The position numbers were made by a program, and so were the translations under genes. DNA of 64,000 bases from Crossiella sp. CA-258035 (lineage in GTDB: Bacteria; Actinomycetota; Actinomycetes; Mycobacteriales; Pseudonocardiaceae): the NCBI RefSeq assembly GCF_030064675.1, contig NZ_CP116413.1, positions 6,542,001 to 6,606,000 on the forward strand, written 5' to 3'. Every line of letters starts with the position of its first letter. Position 1 is the first letter of the stretch. This document shows, in pieces, positions 1 through 8,969 of the stretch. The notes under the pieces were generated by a model, which ran no database searches, was not told where the DNA came from, and saw only the letters and a program-made list of their open reading frames with translations.

Positions 1-528
1 CCAGACGTCCACAATGGAGTAGTCGGCGATCGGCAGCAGGAAGGTCCGGAAGTCCACCGGTTTGCCCTCCGGGCCGAGCACCAGTCCGCCGAGCAGCACC
101 CAGGTGGCGTGGTCACAGCCGGAGGAGAAGCTCCACCGGCCGCTGAACCGGAACCCGCCGTCCACCGGCGTGGCCCGCCCTGCCGGGGCGTAGGAGGAGG
201 AGGCCAGGGTGTCCTGGTTCTCGCCCCACACCTCCTGCTGCGCCCGGTCGTCGAACAGGCCGATGTGCCACGGGTGCACGCCGAGCACCGAGGCCACCCA
301 GCCGGTGGAGCCGCAGGCGGCGGCGATCAGCGCGACCGCCTGGTAGAACTCCAGCGGGTTGGCCGCCGCCCCGCCGTAGCGGGTGGGTTGCAGCAGCTTG
401 AAGAACCCGTTCTCCTGCAAGGCTTTGATGGACTCGGCGGGGATCCGGCGCAGGTCCTCGGCCTCCTGCGCCCGGTCCCGCAGCGCGGGCAGCAGCTCGC
501 GGACGGCGGCGGTCACCTGCTCGGTCAT
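1..528 (-). CDS. hsaA: HsaA-type flavin-dependent steroid A-ring hydroxylase, oxygenase subunit (N-terminal 176 residues; continues beyond the window)
   Basis: The reading frame starts at ATG 528 and runs off the left edge. The visible part has the acyl-CoA-dehydrogenase-like N-terminal helical domain of group D flavin monooxygenases, including a run ending [14 protein letters not shown] and the block [16 protein letters not shown], typical of the HsaA/HpaB-like family. HsaA, with the reductase HsaB, hydroxylates 3-HSA to the catechol 3,4-DHSA in steroid ring degradation. Its ATG overlaps the hsaF stop codon (ATGA), making it the last visible gene of the leftward hsa operon. The family is usually about 390 residues, so a little under half is visible. 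The substrate is assigned from context and homology. Confidence 0.88.
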   Translation of the reverse strand, partial: MTEQVTAAVRELLPALRDRAQEAEDLRRIPAESIKALQENGFFKLLQPTRYGGAAANPLEFYQAVALIAAACGSTGWVASVLGVHPWHIGLFDDRAQQEVWGENQDTLASSSYAPAGRATPVDGGFRFSGRWSFSSGCDHATWVLLGGLVLGPEGKPVDFRTFLLPIADYSIVDVW

Positions 529-1544
529 GACGTGATCCCGTTCTCTCGCTGGAGCTCCAGGGCGATGTCGATCAGCTGGTCCTCCTGGCCGCCGACCAGC
601 CGACGCTGGCCCGCGCGGAGGAGGATCTGCGCGCCGGGGACCTGGTAGCGGCGGGCCACCTGGTCGGCGTGCTTGAGGAAGCTGGAGTAGACGCCGGTGT
701 AGCCCATCACCAGGGCCAGCCGGGAGAGCAGGCACTCCTCGGGCATGACTGGGCGGACCACGTCCTCGGCGGCGTCGGCGATGGCGAAGAAGTCGATGCC
801 GGTGCGGAAACCGAGCTTGTCGGCCACCGCGGTGAACGCCTCGGTCGGCGTGTTCCCGGCCCCGGCGCCGAACCTGCGCGCGCTACCGTCGATCTGCCGT
901 GCGCCCGCACGGACCGCGGCCACCGAGTTGGCCACCGCGAGTCCCAGGTTCTCGTGCCCGTGGAACCCGACCTGCGCGTCCTCGCCGAGCTCGTCGACGA
1001 GCGCCGCCACCCGGTCGCTGACCTGTTCCAGCACCAGCGCGCCTGCCGAGTCGACCACGTAGACGCACTGGCACCCGGCGTCGGCCATGATCCGCGCCTG
1101 CTTGGCCAGGGCCTCCGGCGGCTGGGAATGCGCCATCATCAGGAAGCCGACGGTCTCCAGGCCCCAGTCGCGGGCCAGGCCGAAGTGCTGAACCGAGATA
1201 TCCGCTTCCGTGCAATGTGTCGCGATTCTGCAGATCCGCGCGCCGTTGTCCCTGGCCGCGAGGATGTCGTCGGTGACGCCGACCCCTGGCAACATCAGGA
1301 ACGCGATCCGGGCGCTGGTCGCGGTCTCGGCGGCGATGCGGATGAGGTCCTGTTCGGGGGTGTGGCTGAAGCCGTAGGCGAAGGAGGAGCCGCCGAGCCC
1401 GTCGCCGTGGGTCACCTCGATCACCGGCACCCCGGCCCCGTCCAGCGCGGCCACGATCGCGCGGACCTCCTCGCCGGTGAACTGGTGCCGCTTGTGGTGC
1501 GAGCCGTCCCGCAGCGAGGTGTCGGTCACCCGGACGTCGATCAC
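525..1544 (-). CDS. hsaF: 4-hydroxy-2-oxohexanoate/oxovalerate aldolase HsaF
   Basis: This 339-residue protein has the class II pyruvate aldolase signature: RDGSHH at residues 12-17 and GFHGHENLG with metal-binding H195 and H197. It cleaves the 4-hydroxy-2-oxoacid released from the steroid A ring into pyruvate and an aldehyde, which is channelled to HsaG. The start is GTG 1544, whose TG begins the hsaG stop codon (GTGA overlap); a longer in-frame extension upstream only shadows hsaG in another frame. The order hsaE-hsaG-hsaF is the one seen in the actinobacterial cholesterol regulon. Regulation is probably by KstR through the 4.8-4.9 kb promoter region. Confidence 0.93.
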   Translation of the reverse strand: MIDVRVTDTSLRDGSHHKRHQFTGEEVRAIVAALDGAGVPVIEVTHGDGLGGSSFAYGFSHTPEQDLIRIAAETATSARIAFLMLPGVGVTDDILAARDNGARICRIATHCTEADISVQHFGLARDWGLETVGFLMMAHSQPPEALAKQARIMADAGCQCVYVVDSAGALVLEQVSDRVAALVDELGEDAQVGFHGHENLGLAVANSVAAVRAGARQIDGSARRFGAGAGNTPTEAFTAVADKLGFRTGIDFFAIADAAEDVVRPVMPEECLLSRLALVMGYTGVYSSFLKHADQVARRYQVPGAQILLRAGQRRLVGGQEDQLIDIALELQRENGITS

Positions 1545-2431
1545 GACAACACCTCCGCCAACTGCTCGCCGACCCGCGTCGCGGCGGCCGTCATGATGTC
1601 CAGGTTCCCGGCGTACGGCGGCAGGAAGTCCCCCGCGCCCTCCACCTCCAGGAACACCGTCACCCGAGCCATGCCGCCGGTCGCCGGGCTGGGATCGTCG
1701 TACTGGGGTTCGTTGAGCAGCCGGTAGCCGGGCACGTACCCGGCGATCTCCTCGGCCATGGCCAGCACCGAGGCGGTGATCGCGGCCCGGTCGGCGTCCT
1801 CGGGGATCGCGCAGAACACGGTGTCCCGCATGACCATCGGCGGATCGGCCGGGTTGAGCACGATGATCGCCTTGCCGCGTTCCGCGCCGCCGATCCGCTC
1901 GATGCCGCTGGCGGTGGTGCGGGTGAACTCGTCGATGTTGGCCCTGGTGCCGGGCCCGGCGGAGACCGAGGCAACGCTGGCCACGATCTCGGCGTAGCGC
2001 ACCGGGACCACCCTGGACACCGCGTGCACCATGGGAATGGTGGCCTGGCCGCCGCAGGTGGTGAGGTTGACGTTGGTCGCCTCCCGGTGCAGGCCCAGGT
2101 TGACCGGCGGCACGATGGCCGGGCCGAGCGCGGCCGGGGTCAGGTCGATGGCGGTGATCCCGGCTTCGGCGTAGCGCGGCGCGTTGGCCCGGTGCACCGC
2201 GGCCGAGGTCGCCTCGAACACCAGCCGGGGCCGGTCCGGCTGGGCCAGCAGCCAGTCCACGCCGTCGGTGGTGGTCGCCAGGCCCAGGTCCGCGGCCCGT
2301 TTCAGCCCTGGGCTGGCCGGGTCGATGCCGACCATCCACTGTGGACTGATCACCGGCGAGCGGAGCAGCTTGTACAGCAGGTCGGTGCCGATGTTGCCGG
2401 AGCCGACGATGGCGGCGGCCGCCTTGCTCAT
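1541..2431 (-). CDS. hsaG: Acylating aldehyde dehydrogenase HsaG (propanal/acetaldehyde dehydrogenase)
   Basis: The 296-residue product has an N-terminal NAD-binding GSGNIG loop (residues 10-15) and the catalytic cysteine in [10 protein letters not shown] (Cys126), as in BphJ/DmpF-type CoA-acylating aldehyde dehydrogenases. It converts the aldehyde from HsaF into acyl-CoA using NAD+ and CoA, in a channelling complex with the aldolase. Length is normal for the family. Its ATG overlaps the hsaE stop, and its own stop overlaps the hsaF GTG, which suggests translational coupling. Nothing looks damaged. Confidence 0.94.
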   Translation of the reverse strand: MSKAAAAIVGSGNIGTDLLYKLLRSPVISPQWMVGIDPASPGLKRAADLGLATTTDGVDWLLAQPDRPRLVFEATSAAVHRANAPRYAEAGITAIDLTPAALGPAIVPPVNLGLHREATNVNLTTCGGQATIPMVHAVSRVVPVRYAEIVASVASVSAGPGTRANIDEFTRTTASGIERIGGAERGKAIIVLNPADPPMVMRDTVFCAIPEDADRAAITASVLAMAEEIAGYVPGYRLLNEPQYDDPSPATGGMARVTVFLEVEGAGDFLPPYAGNLDIMTAAATRVGEQLAEVLS

Positions 2432-3222
2432 GCCGAACCCTCCTGGAAGCTCAGGGACACCGCGCCGAGTCCGGCGAACTCGGCCCGGAAGGTGTCACCG
2501 GGGCGGGCGTCGTAGGCGCGGGTGCAGGAGCCGGGCAGCACCACGTCCCCGGCGCGCAGCCGGACGCCGAAGCCGGCCACCTTCCCGGCCAGCCAGGCCA
2601 CCGCGGTCGCCGGGTTGCCCAGCACCGCGTCGCTGCGTCCCTTGGCCAGCACCTCGCCGTTGCGGAACAGCGTGGCCCAGATGCCACGGATGTCCACATG
2701 GGACGGTGGGACGCGGGCCGCGCCGAGCACGAACGCGGCCGAGGAGGCGTTGTCGGCCACGGTGTCCGGCAGGCTGATCCGCCAGTCGGTGATCCGGCTG
2801 TCGATCAGCTCGATGGCCGGGGCCAGCGCGGCGGTCCTGGCCAGCACCTCGGCCTCGGTGCAACCCGGCGGCAGGTCCTCGCCGAGGATGAAGGCCACCT
2901 CGACCTCCACCCTGGGCCGGCAGAACCGGTCCGCGGCCACCGGTTTTTCCTCCGACAGCGCCATGTCGTCCAGGAGGTGCCCGTAGTCCGGTTCGGTGAC
3001 GCCCATCATCTGCTGCATGGCCGCCGAGGACAGGCCGACCTTGTGCCCGAGCACCCGCCTGCCCTCCGCCAGCCGCCGCCGGACGTTGATCAGCTGGATC
3101 TGGTAGGCGTCCACCACGTCGATGCCGCGGTGGCTGCGCACCAGCGGGCCGATCGGTCTTCGGTCGAGCTCGGCGGCGCGCAACTGAGCGGCCGCGTCGG
3201 CGCGCTGGTCAGCGGTGAGCAC
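2428..3222 (-). CDS. hsaE: 2-hydroxypenta-2,4-dienoate hydratase HsaE
   Basis: This 264-residue protein matches the MhpD/HsaE hydratase family: [19 protein letters not shown], the [15 protein letters not shown] block with acidic metal ligands, and a terminal [13 protein letters not shown] segment. It hydrates the hydroxydienoate left by meta-cleavage of the steroid A ring, giving the HsaF substrate. The start ATG 3222 lies inside the end of the upstream flavoprotein gene (14-bp overlap), and its stop overlaps hsaG. The function is assigned confidently because it sits directly before hsaG and hsaF. Confidence 0.93.
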   Translation of the reverse strand: MLTADQRADAAAQLRAAELDRRPIGPLVRSHRGIDVVDAYQIQLINVRRRLAEGRRVLGHKVGLSSAAMQQMMGVTEPDYGHLLDDMALSEEKPVAADRFCRPRVEVEVAFILGEDLPPGCTEAEVLARTAALAPAIELIDSRITDWRISLPDTVADNASSAAFVLGAARVPPSHVDIRGIWATLFRNGEVLAKGRSDAVLGNPATAVAWLAGKVAGFGVRLRAGDVVLPGSCTRAYDARPGDTFRAEFAGLGAVSLSFQEGSA

Positions 3223-4810
3223 CGGACCTCCTGGTGGCGGCGAGGTGGGCTCCGGCGCGGCGGCCGGAGAACACGCAGTCGGCCAGGGAGAGGCCGCTGA
3301 CGTAGGAACGCGAGCAGATGCCGACCGCGGACCGTCCGGCCGCGTACAGTCCGGCGATGGCCGAGCCGTCCGGCCTGCGCACCGCCCCGGTCCGCTCGTC
3401 CACCACCAGTCCGCCCAGTGGCAGCATCGGGCACGGGTTGAGCCGGTTGCGGATCGACATGTCCAGCAACGAGAACGGCGGCCGGAGCTCCCTGGACAGC
3501 TCGGCAGGCCGTCCGGTCGGGTCGGCGGCGCGGCGGCGCACCCGGTCGTGGTGGGCGGTGACGGTGGCGCGCAGCCCGGCCGGGTCGATCCCGGCGCGGG
3601 CGGCCACCGACTCCAGGGTCGGCCCGGCCACCCGCGCGGCGAGCTGCGCGTAGCCCTGGATCCGTTGGAACCACAGCGCTTGCCGTCGCAGCTGGCGGCG
3701 GGCCTCGGCCAGGATCTCCGCGTCCACCAGCAGCCAGCCGCGGCCCTGGTGCCGAGTGATCAGCGCCTCCCCGACCGCCGCGCCGTAGCGGGACTCGTCG
3801 ATCACCCTGGCACCTGCGCGATCCACCAGCAGCCCGGACAGCAAGGCGCTGGGCGGGCTGAGGAAACGCCACGCGGACACCCGGTCCAGCAGTCCGGTCG
3901 CCGCGCCGGCCGCCACGCCGAGCCGGATGCCGGAGCCGTCATCTCCCGGCGTGCCCAGGACGAGCCCGCCGCGGTAGTCCGGCGCGTGCTCGGCGAGCAT
4001 GGCCCGGTTCGCGGCGAACCCTCCGGTGGCGATCACCACGCCCCGGCCCGCGCCGATCCGCAGCTGCCTGCCGTGCCGTCGTTCCAGCCGCTCGGCCTGC
4101 CGGTGCAGGATCCCGCGCAGCCAGGGCAGGTACACCCCGGGCTTGGCGGCGTAGCGGCTCAACAGGCGGTGTGCCAGGCGGATCCGGCGCGGCGCGCGGG
4201 CCAGGGTCCGGCAGGTGACTCCGGTGACCCGGCCGCGTTCGACGATCAGCCGTTCGGCCGTGGTCTGGGTGAGCACCCGCGCCCCGTGCCTGCGGGCCGA
4301 GGCCGCCAGCGCGGCGAACAGCGTCGCGCCCGAGGTGCCCGGTCCCTTGGCGCGGTGGCCGCGCGGGGCGGGCACGGCGTAGCGGCGGAAGGCGCCGGAG
4401 TTCTCGCTGCCCGAGAAGTACAGGTAGTAGCGGTTGTCCGGGTAGGAGGTCTTGTACGGGCACAGGCTGCCCTCGAACGGCACGCCCTGGCGGCGCAGCC
4501 AGTCCAGCTGGTCGGCGCTGGTCGCGCAGAAGCGGCGCAGGGTTTCCGGGGAGACCGCGTCGCCGACCTCCTCACGCAGGTAGGCGTGCATGGCCTCGAC
4601 CGAGTCGCCCACCCCGGCCGCGGACTGGATCCTGGTGCCACCACCGGCGTAGACCACGCCGCCGGAGATCGCGGTGGTGCCGCCGCCACTGAACCGGTCC
4701 ACCACCAGCACGTCCGCGCCGCCCGCGGCGGCCTCGATCGCCGCGCACGCGCCCGCCGCGCCGAAGCCGAGGACGACCACCTCGGCGCGCGCGTCCCATG
4801 TGGTGGACAC
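3209..4810 (-). CDS. KstD-like FAD-dependent steroid dehydrogenase (possibly 3-oxo-5alpha-steroid 4-dehydrogenase type)
   Basis: The 533-residue protein begins at GTG 4810 behind a GGGAGGATCG ribosome-binding site; an upstream in-frame ATG at 4876 would add 22 unlikely residues rich in Cys and run across a KstR box. It has an N-terminal FAD loop GFGAAGA, the GGGTTAISGGVVYAGGG block, and a C-terminal GLYAAGRSAVGICSRSYVSGLSLADCVFSG region as in the 3-ketosteroid dehydrogenase superfamily. It diverges from the true KstD encoded on the other side of the promoter, so a different double-bond position such as delta-4(5-alpha) is plausible. This is the first gene of the leftward hsa operon. The exact substrate cannot be read from the sequence. 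Confidence 0.8.
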   Translation of the reverse strand: MSTTWDARAEVVVLGFGAAGACAAIEAAAGGADVLVVDRFSGGGTTAISGGVVYAGGGTRIQSAAGVGDSVEAMHAYLREEVGDAVSPETLRRFCATSADQLDWLRRQGVPFEGSLCPYKTSYPDNRYYLYFSGSENSGAFRRYAVPAPRGHRAKGPGTSGATLFAALAASARRHGARVLTQTTAERLIVERGRVTGVTCRTLARAPRRIRLAHRLLSRYAAKPGVYLPWLRGILHRQAERLERRHGRQLRIGAGRGVVIATGGFAANRAMLAEHAPDYRGGLVLGTPGDDGSGIRLGVAAGAATGLLDRVSAWRFLSPPSALLSGLLVDRAGARVIDESRYGAAVGEALITRHQGRGWLLVDAEILAEARRQLRRQALWFQRIQGYAQLAARVAGPTLESVAARAGIDPAGLRATVTAHHDRVRRRAADPTGRPAELSRELRPPFSLLDMSIRNRLNPCPMLPLGGLVVDERTGAVRRPDGSAIAGLYAAGRSAVGICSRSYVSGLSLADCVFSGRRAGAHLAATRRSGAHR

Positions 4811-4830
4811 CGATCCTCCCGAAGCCCGTG

Positions 4831-4844
4831 TGCAACACGTTCTC
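4831..4844. promoter_or_regulatory. Candidate KstR operator 1 in the hsa/kstD divergent promoter
   Basis: TGCAACACGTTCTC matches the KstR consensus TnnAACnnGTTnnA at all but the last base. It lies 21 bp before the KstD-like GTG start, in the 125-bp divergent region. KstR is encoded at 18.1 kb in this window. Confidence 0.7.
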
Positions 4845-4897
4845 TTCGCTCGATCGCAGCAATCTAGGCCAACCATAGCGTCTTGCCCCGAAAAAAC

Positions 4898-4911
4898 TAT
4901 AACCTGTTTCA
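4898..4911. promoter_or_regulatory. Candidate KstR operator 2 in the hsa/kstD divergent promoter
   Basis: TATAACCTGTTTCA is a full match to TnnAACnnGTTnnA, 24 bp upstream of the kstD start. Together with the box at 4831 it would let KstR repress both directions until a steroid-CoA inducer binds. Confidence 0.8.
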
Positions 4912-4935
4912 GTCTGATGTTCGAGGGAGGTGGTC

Positions 4936-6579
4936 ATGGAGGTCGACCTCGTCGTGGTGGGCAGCGGGGCCGCGGGCCTGACCGCCGCGCTGACCGCGGC
5001 CGACAACGGGCTGACCGCGCTGGTGGTGGAGAAGTCCGCGCGCTACGGCGGTTCCACCGCCCGCTCCGGTGGCGCGATCTGGCTGCCCGGCAACTCCGTG
5101 CTGCGCGCGGCCGGGGTGGCCGAGCCCGAGGGTTCGGCGGCGGCCTACCTGGCGCACCTGCTCGGCGACACCGTGCCCGAGGCCCGCTGGCGGGCGCTGC
5201 TGACGTCCGGCCCGGACATGCTCGACCTGGTGCTGGCCACCACACCGCTGCGCCTGACCTGGGTGCCCGGCTACGCGGACTACTACCCCGAGGCGCCCGG
5301 CGGACTGCCCGGCGGCCGAACGGTGGAACCGCGCCCGGTCAGCGCGAACTCCCTCGGCGGTGAGGTCGAGGACCTGGAGCCGCCGTACCTGTCCGCGCAG
5401 TTCGGGCTGACCGTGACCGCCGCGGACTACCGCTGGCTGAACCTGGTGCTGCGGCATCCGCGCGGGCTGCTGCGGGCGGCCAGGGTCGGCGCGCGCAAGC
5501 TGCGTGATGTGCTGCTGCGCCGGGAACCCGTGCTGGCCATGGGGCAGGCGCTGGCCGCCTGCCTGCGCTCCGGACTGGTCCAGGCGGGGGTGCCGGTGTG
5601 GCTGAACACGCCACTGCGCTCGCTGGTCGTCGAGGAGGGCCGGGTCATCGGGATCAAGGTCGACGGCGAGCAGGGGGAGCAGATCATCACCGCCCGGTGC
5701 GGGGTGCTGTTGGCCTGCGGTGGTTTCGAGCGCAACGACGAGCTGCGCAAGGCGCACCACCGGCAGCCCAGCTGCGCGGAGTGGACCGTGGGCGCGGAGG
5801 GCAACACCGGCGACGGCATCGAGGCGGCGCGCGGGCTGGGCGCGGCGGTGGAGCTGATGGACGAGGCGTGGTGGGGGCCGTCGATCCCGTTGGGCGGCGG
5901 CCCGTACTTCTGCCTCGCCGAGCGCACCCTGCCCGGCTGCCTGCTGGTCAACGGGGCCGGGCGGCGCTTCGTCAACGAGGCCGCGCCGTACGTGGACGCG
6001 GTGCACGCCATGTATGCGGACAACCTGCCCACCTGGTTGATCTGCGACCAGCGCTACCGCAACCGCTACCTGTTCGCCGGACTCCCGCCGCGCCAACCGT
6101 TCCCGGGGCGCTGGCTCAAGCTCGGCGTGGTGCGCAAGGCGGACAACCTCGAAGCCCTCGCCGCCCAGATCGAGGTGCCAGCCGAGGCGTTGAAGTCCAC
6201 TGTGGACAGGTTCAACGGGTTCGTCCGCAACGGCGAGGACGAGGACTTCCACCGTGGCGAGTCGGCCTACGACCGCTACTACGGCGATCCCCGGCAACGC
6301 CCCAACCCGTGCCTGGGACCAGTGGACAAGGGACCGTTCTTCGCGATCCGGGTGGTGCCAGGCGATCTGGGCACCAAGGGCGGGTTGCGCACCGACGAGC
6401 ACGCCAGGGTGCTGCGCGCCGACGGCTCGGCGATCCCCGGCCTGTACGCGGCCGGGAACACCAGTGCCGCGGTGATGGGCCGCACCTACGCCGGGGCCGG
6501 CGCGACCATCGGCCCGGCGATGACCTTCGGCTACCTGGCCGCGCTGGACGCGGCACGGACCAAGGCAGGAGGAAGCTGA
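4936..6579 (+). CDS. kstD: 3-ketosteroid delta-1-dehydrogenase KstD
   Basis: This 547-residue flavoprotein has the N-terminal FAD motif VVVGSGAAG (residues 6-14), the EKSARYGGSTARSGGAIW block, and the family C-terminus with GLYAAGNTSAAVMGRTYAGAG. KstD introduces the C1-C2 double bond that, with 9-alpha-hydroxylation, opens ring B. ATG 4936 is preceded by GAGGGAGG at ideal spacing; a GTG two codons earlier is inside that site. It is the first gene of the rightward operon, and its stop overlaps the kshA start (TGATG). Pairing with kshA and kshB in one operon supports the assignment. Confidence 0.92.
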   Translation: MEVDLVVVGSGAAGLTAALTAADNGLTALVVEKSARYGGSTARSGGAIWLPGNSVLRAAGVAEPEGSAAAYLAHLLGDTVPEARWRALLTSGPDMLDLVLATTPLRLTWVPGYADYYPEAPGGLPGGRTVEPRPVSANSLGGEVEDLEPPYLSAQFGLTVTAADYRWLNLVLRHPRGLLRAARVGARKLRDVLLRREPVLAMGQALAACLRSGLVQAGVPVWLNTPLRSLVVEEGRVIGIKVDGEQGEQIITARCGVLLACGGFERNDELRKAHHRQPSCAEWTVGAEGNTGDGIEAARGLGAAVELMDEAWWGPSIPLGGGPYFCLAERTLPGCLLVNGAGRRFVNEAAPYVDAVHAMYADNLPTWLICDQRYRNRYLFAGLPPRQPFPGRWLKLGVVRKADNLEALAAQIEVPAEALKSTVDRFNGFVRNGEDEDFHRGESAYDRYYGDPRQRPNPCLGPVDKGPFFAIRVVPGDLGTKGGLRTDEHARVLRADGSAIPGLYAAGNTSAAVMGRTYAGAGATIGPAMTFGYLAALDAARTKAGGS

Positions 6580-7715
6580 TGACCGCTGCATCCGACGAGG
6601 TGCGGTTGATCGAGTCCGGCGCGCCGCCGACCCGGTTCGCCCGCGGCTGGCACTGCCTCGGCCTGGCCGCTACCTTCCGCGACGGCAAACCCCATGCGGT
6701 GGAAGCCTTCGGCACCAAGCTGGTGGTCTTCCAGGGCGAGGACGACCGGCTGCACGTGCTGGACGCCTACTGCCGGCACATGGGCGGGGACCTCAGCCAG
6801 GGCACGGTGAAGGGCGCGAACATCGCCTGCCCGTTCCACGACTGGCGCTGGTCCGGCACCGGCCGCTGCGTGGAGATCCCTTACGCCAAAAGGGTTCCGC
6901 TGCGCGCGCGAACGCGGTCCTGGCTGACCCTTGAGGAGAACAAGCAGCTCTTCGTCTGGCACGACCCGCAGGGCAAGCCGCCGCCGGAGCACGTGGTGAT
7001 CCCGCGGATCGAGGGCGCCTTCAGCGGCGAGTGGAGCAACTGGACCTGGGACTCGGTGCGCATCGACGGCTCGAACTGCCGGGAGATCATGGACAACGTG
7101 GTGGACATGGCGCACTTCTTCTACGTGCACTTCGCCTTCCCCACCTACTTCAAGAACGTCTTCGAGGGCCACATCGCCAGCCAGTACCTGACCACCCGCG
7201 GCCGCCCGGACGTGGCCGCGGTGTCCAACTACACCGGCGACGTCGAGGTCAAGTCCGAGGCTTCCTACTACGGCCCGTCCTACATGATCAACCACCTGGC
7301 CAACGACTACAAGGGCACCGTGATCGAGACGGTGCTGATCAACTGCCACTACCCGGTCAGCGCCAACTCCTTTGTGCTGCAATGGGGTGCGATCGTGAAG
7401 AAGCTGCCCGGCCTGACCGACGAGCACGCGGACAAGATCGCCGGGAAGTTCACCCGCGGCATCGGCGTCGGCTTCCTGCAGGACGTGGAGATCTGGAGGA
7501 ACAAGGCGCGCATCGACAACCCGCTGCTGTGCGAGGAAGACGGCCCGGTGTACCAGCTGCGCCGCTGGTACGACCAGTTCTACGTGGACGCCGAGGAGGT
7601 CACCGAGGACATGGTGCGGCGCTTCGAGTTCGAGGTCGACACCAGCCGCGCGGTGGCCGCCTGGCAGCGCGAGGTGGAGCAGAACCTGGCCCGGCGGGAC
7701 GGCGATGGGCGGTGA
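6579..7715 (+). CDS. kshA: 3-ketosteroid 9-alpha-hydroxylase, Rieske oxygenase component KshA
   Basis: The 378-residue protein has a Rieske [2Fe-2S] domain with C65-R-H67 and C84-P-F-H87, then a catalytic domain with the mononuclear-iron segment NVVDMAHFFYVHF. KshA hydroxylates C9 of androstadienedione or its side-chain CoA analogues, which with KstD triggers ring opening. The ATG overlaps the kstD stop and follows an AGGAGGAAGC ribosome-binding site. An apparent longer open frame reaching back to 5598 is an out-of-frame shadow of kstD. The matching reductase is encoded two genes downstream. Confidence 0.94.
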   Translation: MTAASDEVRLIESGAPPTRFARGWHCLGLAATFRDGKPHAVEAFGTKLVVFQGEDDRLHVLDAYCRHMGGDLSQGTVKGANIACPFHDWRWSGTGRCVEIPYAKRVPLRARTRSWLTLEENKQLFVWHDPQGKPPPEHVVIPRIEGAFSGEWSNWTWDSVRIDGSNCREIMDNVVDMAHFFYVHFAFPTYFKNVFEGHIASQYLTTRGRPDVAAVSNYTGDVEVKSEASYYGPSYMINHLANDYKGTVIETVLINCHYPVSANSFVLQWGAIVKKLPGLTDEHADKIAGKFTRGIGVGFLQDVEIWRNKARIDNPLLCEEDGPVYQLRRWYDQFYVDAEEVTEDMVRRFEFEVDTSRAVAAWQREVEQNLARRDGDGR

Positions 7716-7956
7716 CCGCGCGGACTACCTCTCCGGCGGGCTACGCCCGTTCACCTGTCCCGGCTGCGCCACCGTGGTGCTGGTGAAGAAGAACAGCCCC
7801 GAGCACACCAGCGTGCAGTGGACCACCGCCACCTCGGCCTGCCCGGAGCTGACCAGCAGCGACCGGCCGAGCGCCCAGGTCGTCGGCTGTCCCAGGTTGC
7901 GGGCCGGGATCGCGGCGGCGGTGGCCGAGGGCAGGCTGGCGGTGGGCGATGGCTGA
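7705..7956 (+). CDS. Small CPGC-motif protein between kshA and kshB
   Basis: This 83-residue protein overlaps the end of kshA by 11 bp and the start of kshB by 8 bp, so it is locked into the hydroxylase operon. It carries a CPGC pair (residues 18-21) in GLRPFTCPGCATVVLVKKNSPEH and later single cysteines in SACPELTS and VVGCPRLRAGI. Four cysteines could bind a metal or an Fe-S cluster, but there is no ferredoxin signature. I do not recognise a named family. The position suggests a role with the Ksh system, such as assembly or electron transfer, but that is inference. Confidence 0.7.
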   Translation: MGGDRADYLSGGLRPFTCPGCATVVLVKKNSPEHTSVQWTTATSACPELTSSDRPSAQVVGCPRLRAGIAAAVAEGRLAVGDG

Positions 7957-8959
7957 CCGCTTCCACCGGCTGCGGGTGGCCGCGGTGGTCGAGGAGACCG
8001 CGGACGCCCGGTCCCTGGTGTTCGAGCTGCCGCCGGAGCTCGCCGATCGCTTCCGCCACCGGCCGGGACAGTTCCTGACGCTGCGGATTCCCGGTGAGCG
8101 CGGGGAGATCGCGCGCAGCTACTCGCTGTGCAACGGCCCCGGCGAGCCGCTGACGGTCACGGTGAAGCGGGTGGCCGACGGCTACGGCTCGAACTGGCTC
8201 TGCGACCGGGTGTCCGCGGGCACCGAGCTGGACGTGCTGCCACCGGCCGGCGTGTTCACCCCGGACTCGCTCGACGATGATCTGCTGCTGTTCGCCGGGG
8301 GCAGCGGGATCACCCCGGTCATCGCGATCGTCAAGGCGGTGCTGGCCACCGGTTCCGGCCGCCTGACCTTGTTCTACGCCAACCGGGACGAGCACTCGGT
8401 GATATTCGCCGCCGAGCTGCGCGCGCTGTGCGCGGCCCACCCGGACCGGCTCCAGGTGGTGCACTGGCTGGAGTCCGTGCAGGGCCTGCCCACCGTTCCC
8501 GCACTACGCGCCTTCGCCGCCCCGCTGTCGGCAAGGAGGGTGTTCCTGTGCGGCCCCGGCCCGTTCATGGCCGCCGTCGCCGAGGCGCTGTCCACTGTGG
8601 ATATTCCTGAGGACCGGATCCACCGCGAGGTCTTCCTGTCCCTGTCCGACAACCCGTTCGCCGCGGCGCCCGAGGCGGATGTGGACGCCGCCGTGGTCGA
8701 GGTCGACCTGGACGGTGAACAGCACACCCTGCCCTGGCCGCGGCAACGCAAGCTCCTCGATGTGCTGCTCGACCACGGCCTGGCCGCTCCCTACTCCTGC
8801 CGTGAGGGCGCGTGCAGCGCCTGCGCCTGCCGCCTGGTGGACGGCAAGGTGACGCTGGCGCACAACGAGGTGCTGGACGAGGACGACCTGGCCGAGGGGA
8901 TCATCCTGGCCTGCCAGGCCCTGCCCGCCGCCGACTCGGTCCGGATCAGCTACCAGTGA
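7949..8959 (+). CDS. kshB: 3-ketosteroid 9-alpha-hydroxylase, ferredoxin reductase component KshB
   Basis: The 336-residue protein is a class IA-type reductase in the order FAD domain (ARSYSL), NAD domain (GGSGITP and CGPGPFM) and C-terminal plant-type [2Fe-2S] domain (CREGACSACAC plus a distal LACQAL cysteine). It passes electrons from NADH through FAD and the cluster to KshA. The ATG at 7949 overlaps the preceding small gene. Its length and domain order match KshB/HmpA-like reductases of steroid degraders. Confidence 0.92.
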   Translation: MADRFHRLRVAAVVEETADARSLVFELPPELADRFRHRPGQFLTLRIPGERGEIARSYSLCNGPGEPLTVTVKRVADGYGSNWLCDRVSAGTELDVLPPAGVFTPDSLDDDLLLFAGGSGITPVIAIVKAVLATGSGRLTLFYANRDEHSVIFAAELRALCAAHPDRLQVVHWLESVQGLPTVPALRAFAAPLSARRVFLCGPGPFMAAVAEALSTVDIPEDRIHREVFLSLSDNPFAAAPEADVDAAVVEVDLDGEQHTLPWPRQRKLLDVLLDHGLAAPYSCREGACSACACRLVDGKVTLAHNEVLDEDDLAEGIILACQALPAADSVRISYQ

Positions 8960-8969
8960 CGGGAGCGCC

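Noticed and set aside
3215-4867. A 550-residue open frame on the plus strand opposite the KstD-like gene
   Set aside because: It is an antisense shadow of GC-rich coding DNA, rich in Gly, Arg and Pro, with no domain; the minus-strand gene has clear motifs and a ribosome-binding site.
5598-7715. A 705-residue frame that would fuse extra sequence to KshA
   Set aside because: The part before 6579 is out of frame with kstD and has no homology; the ATG at 6579 has an AGGAGG site.
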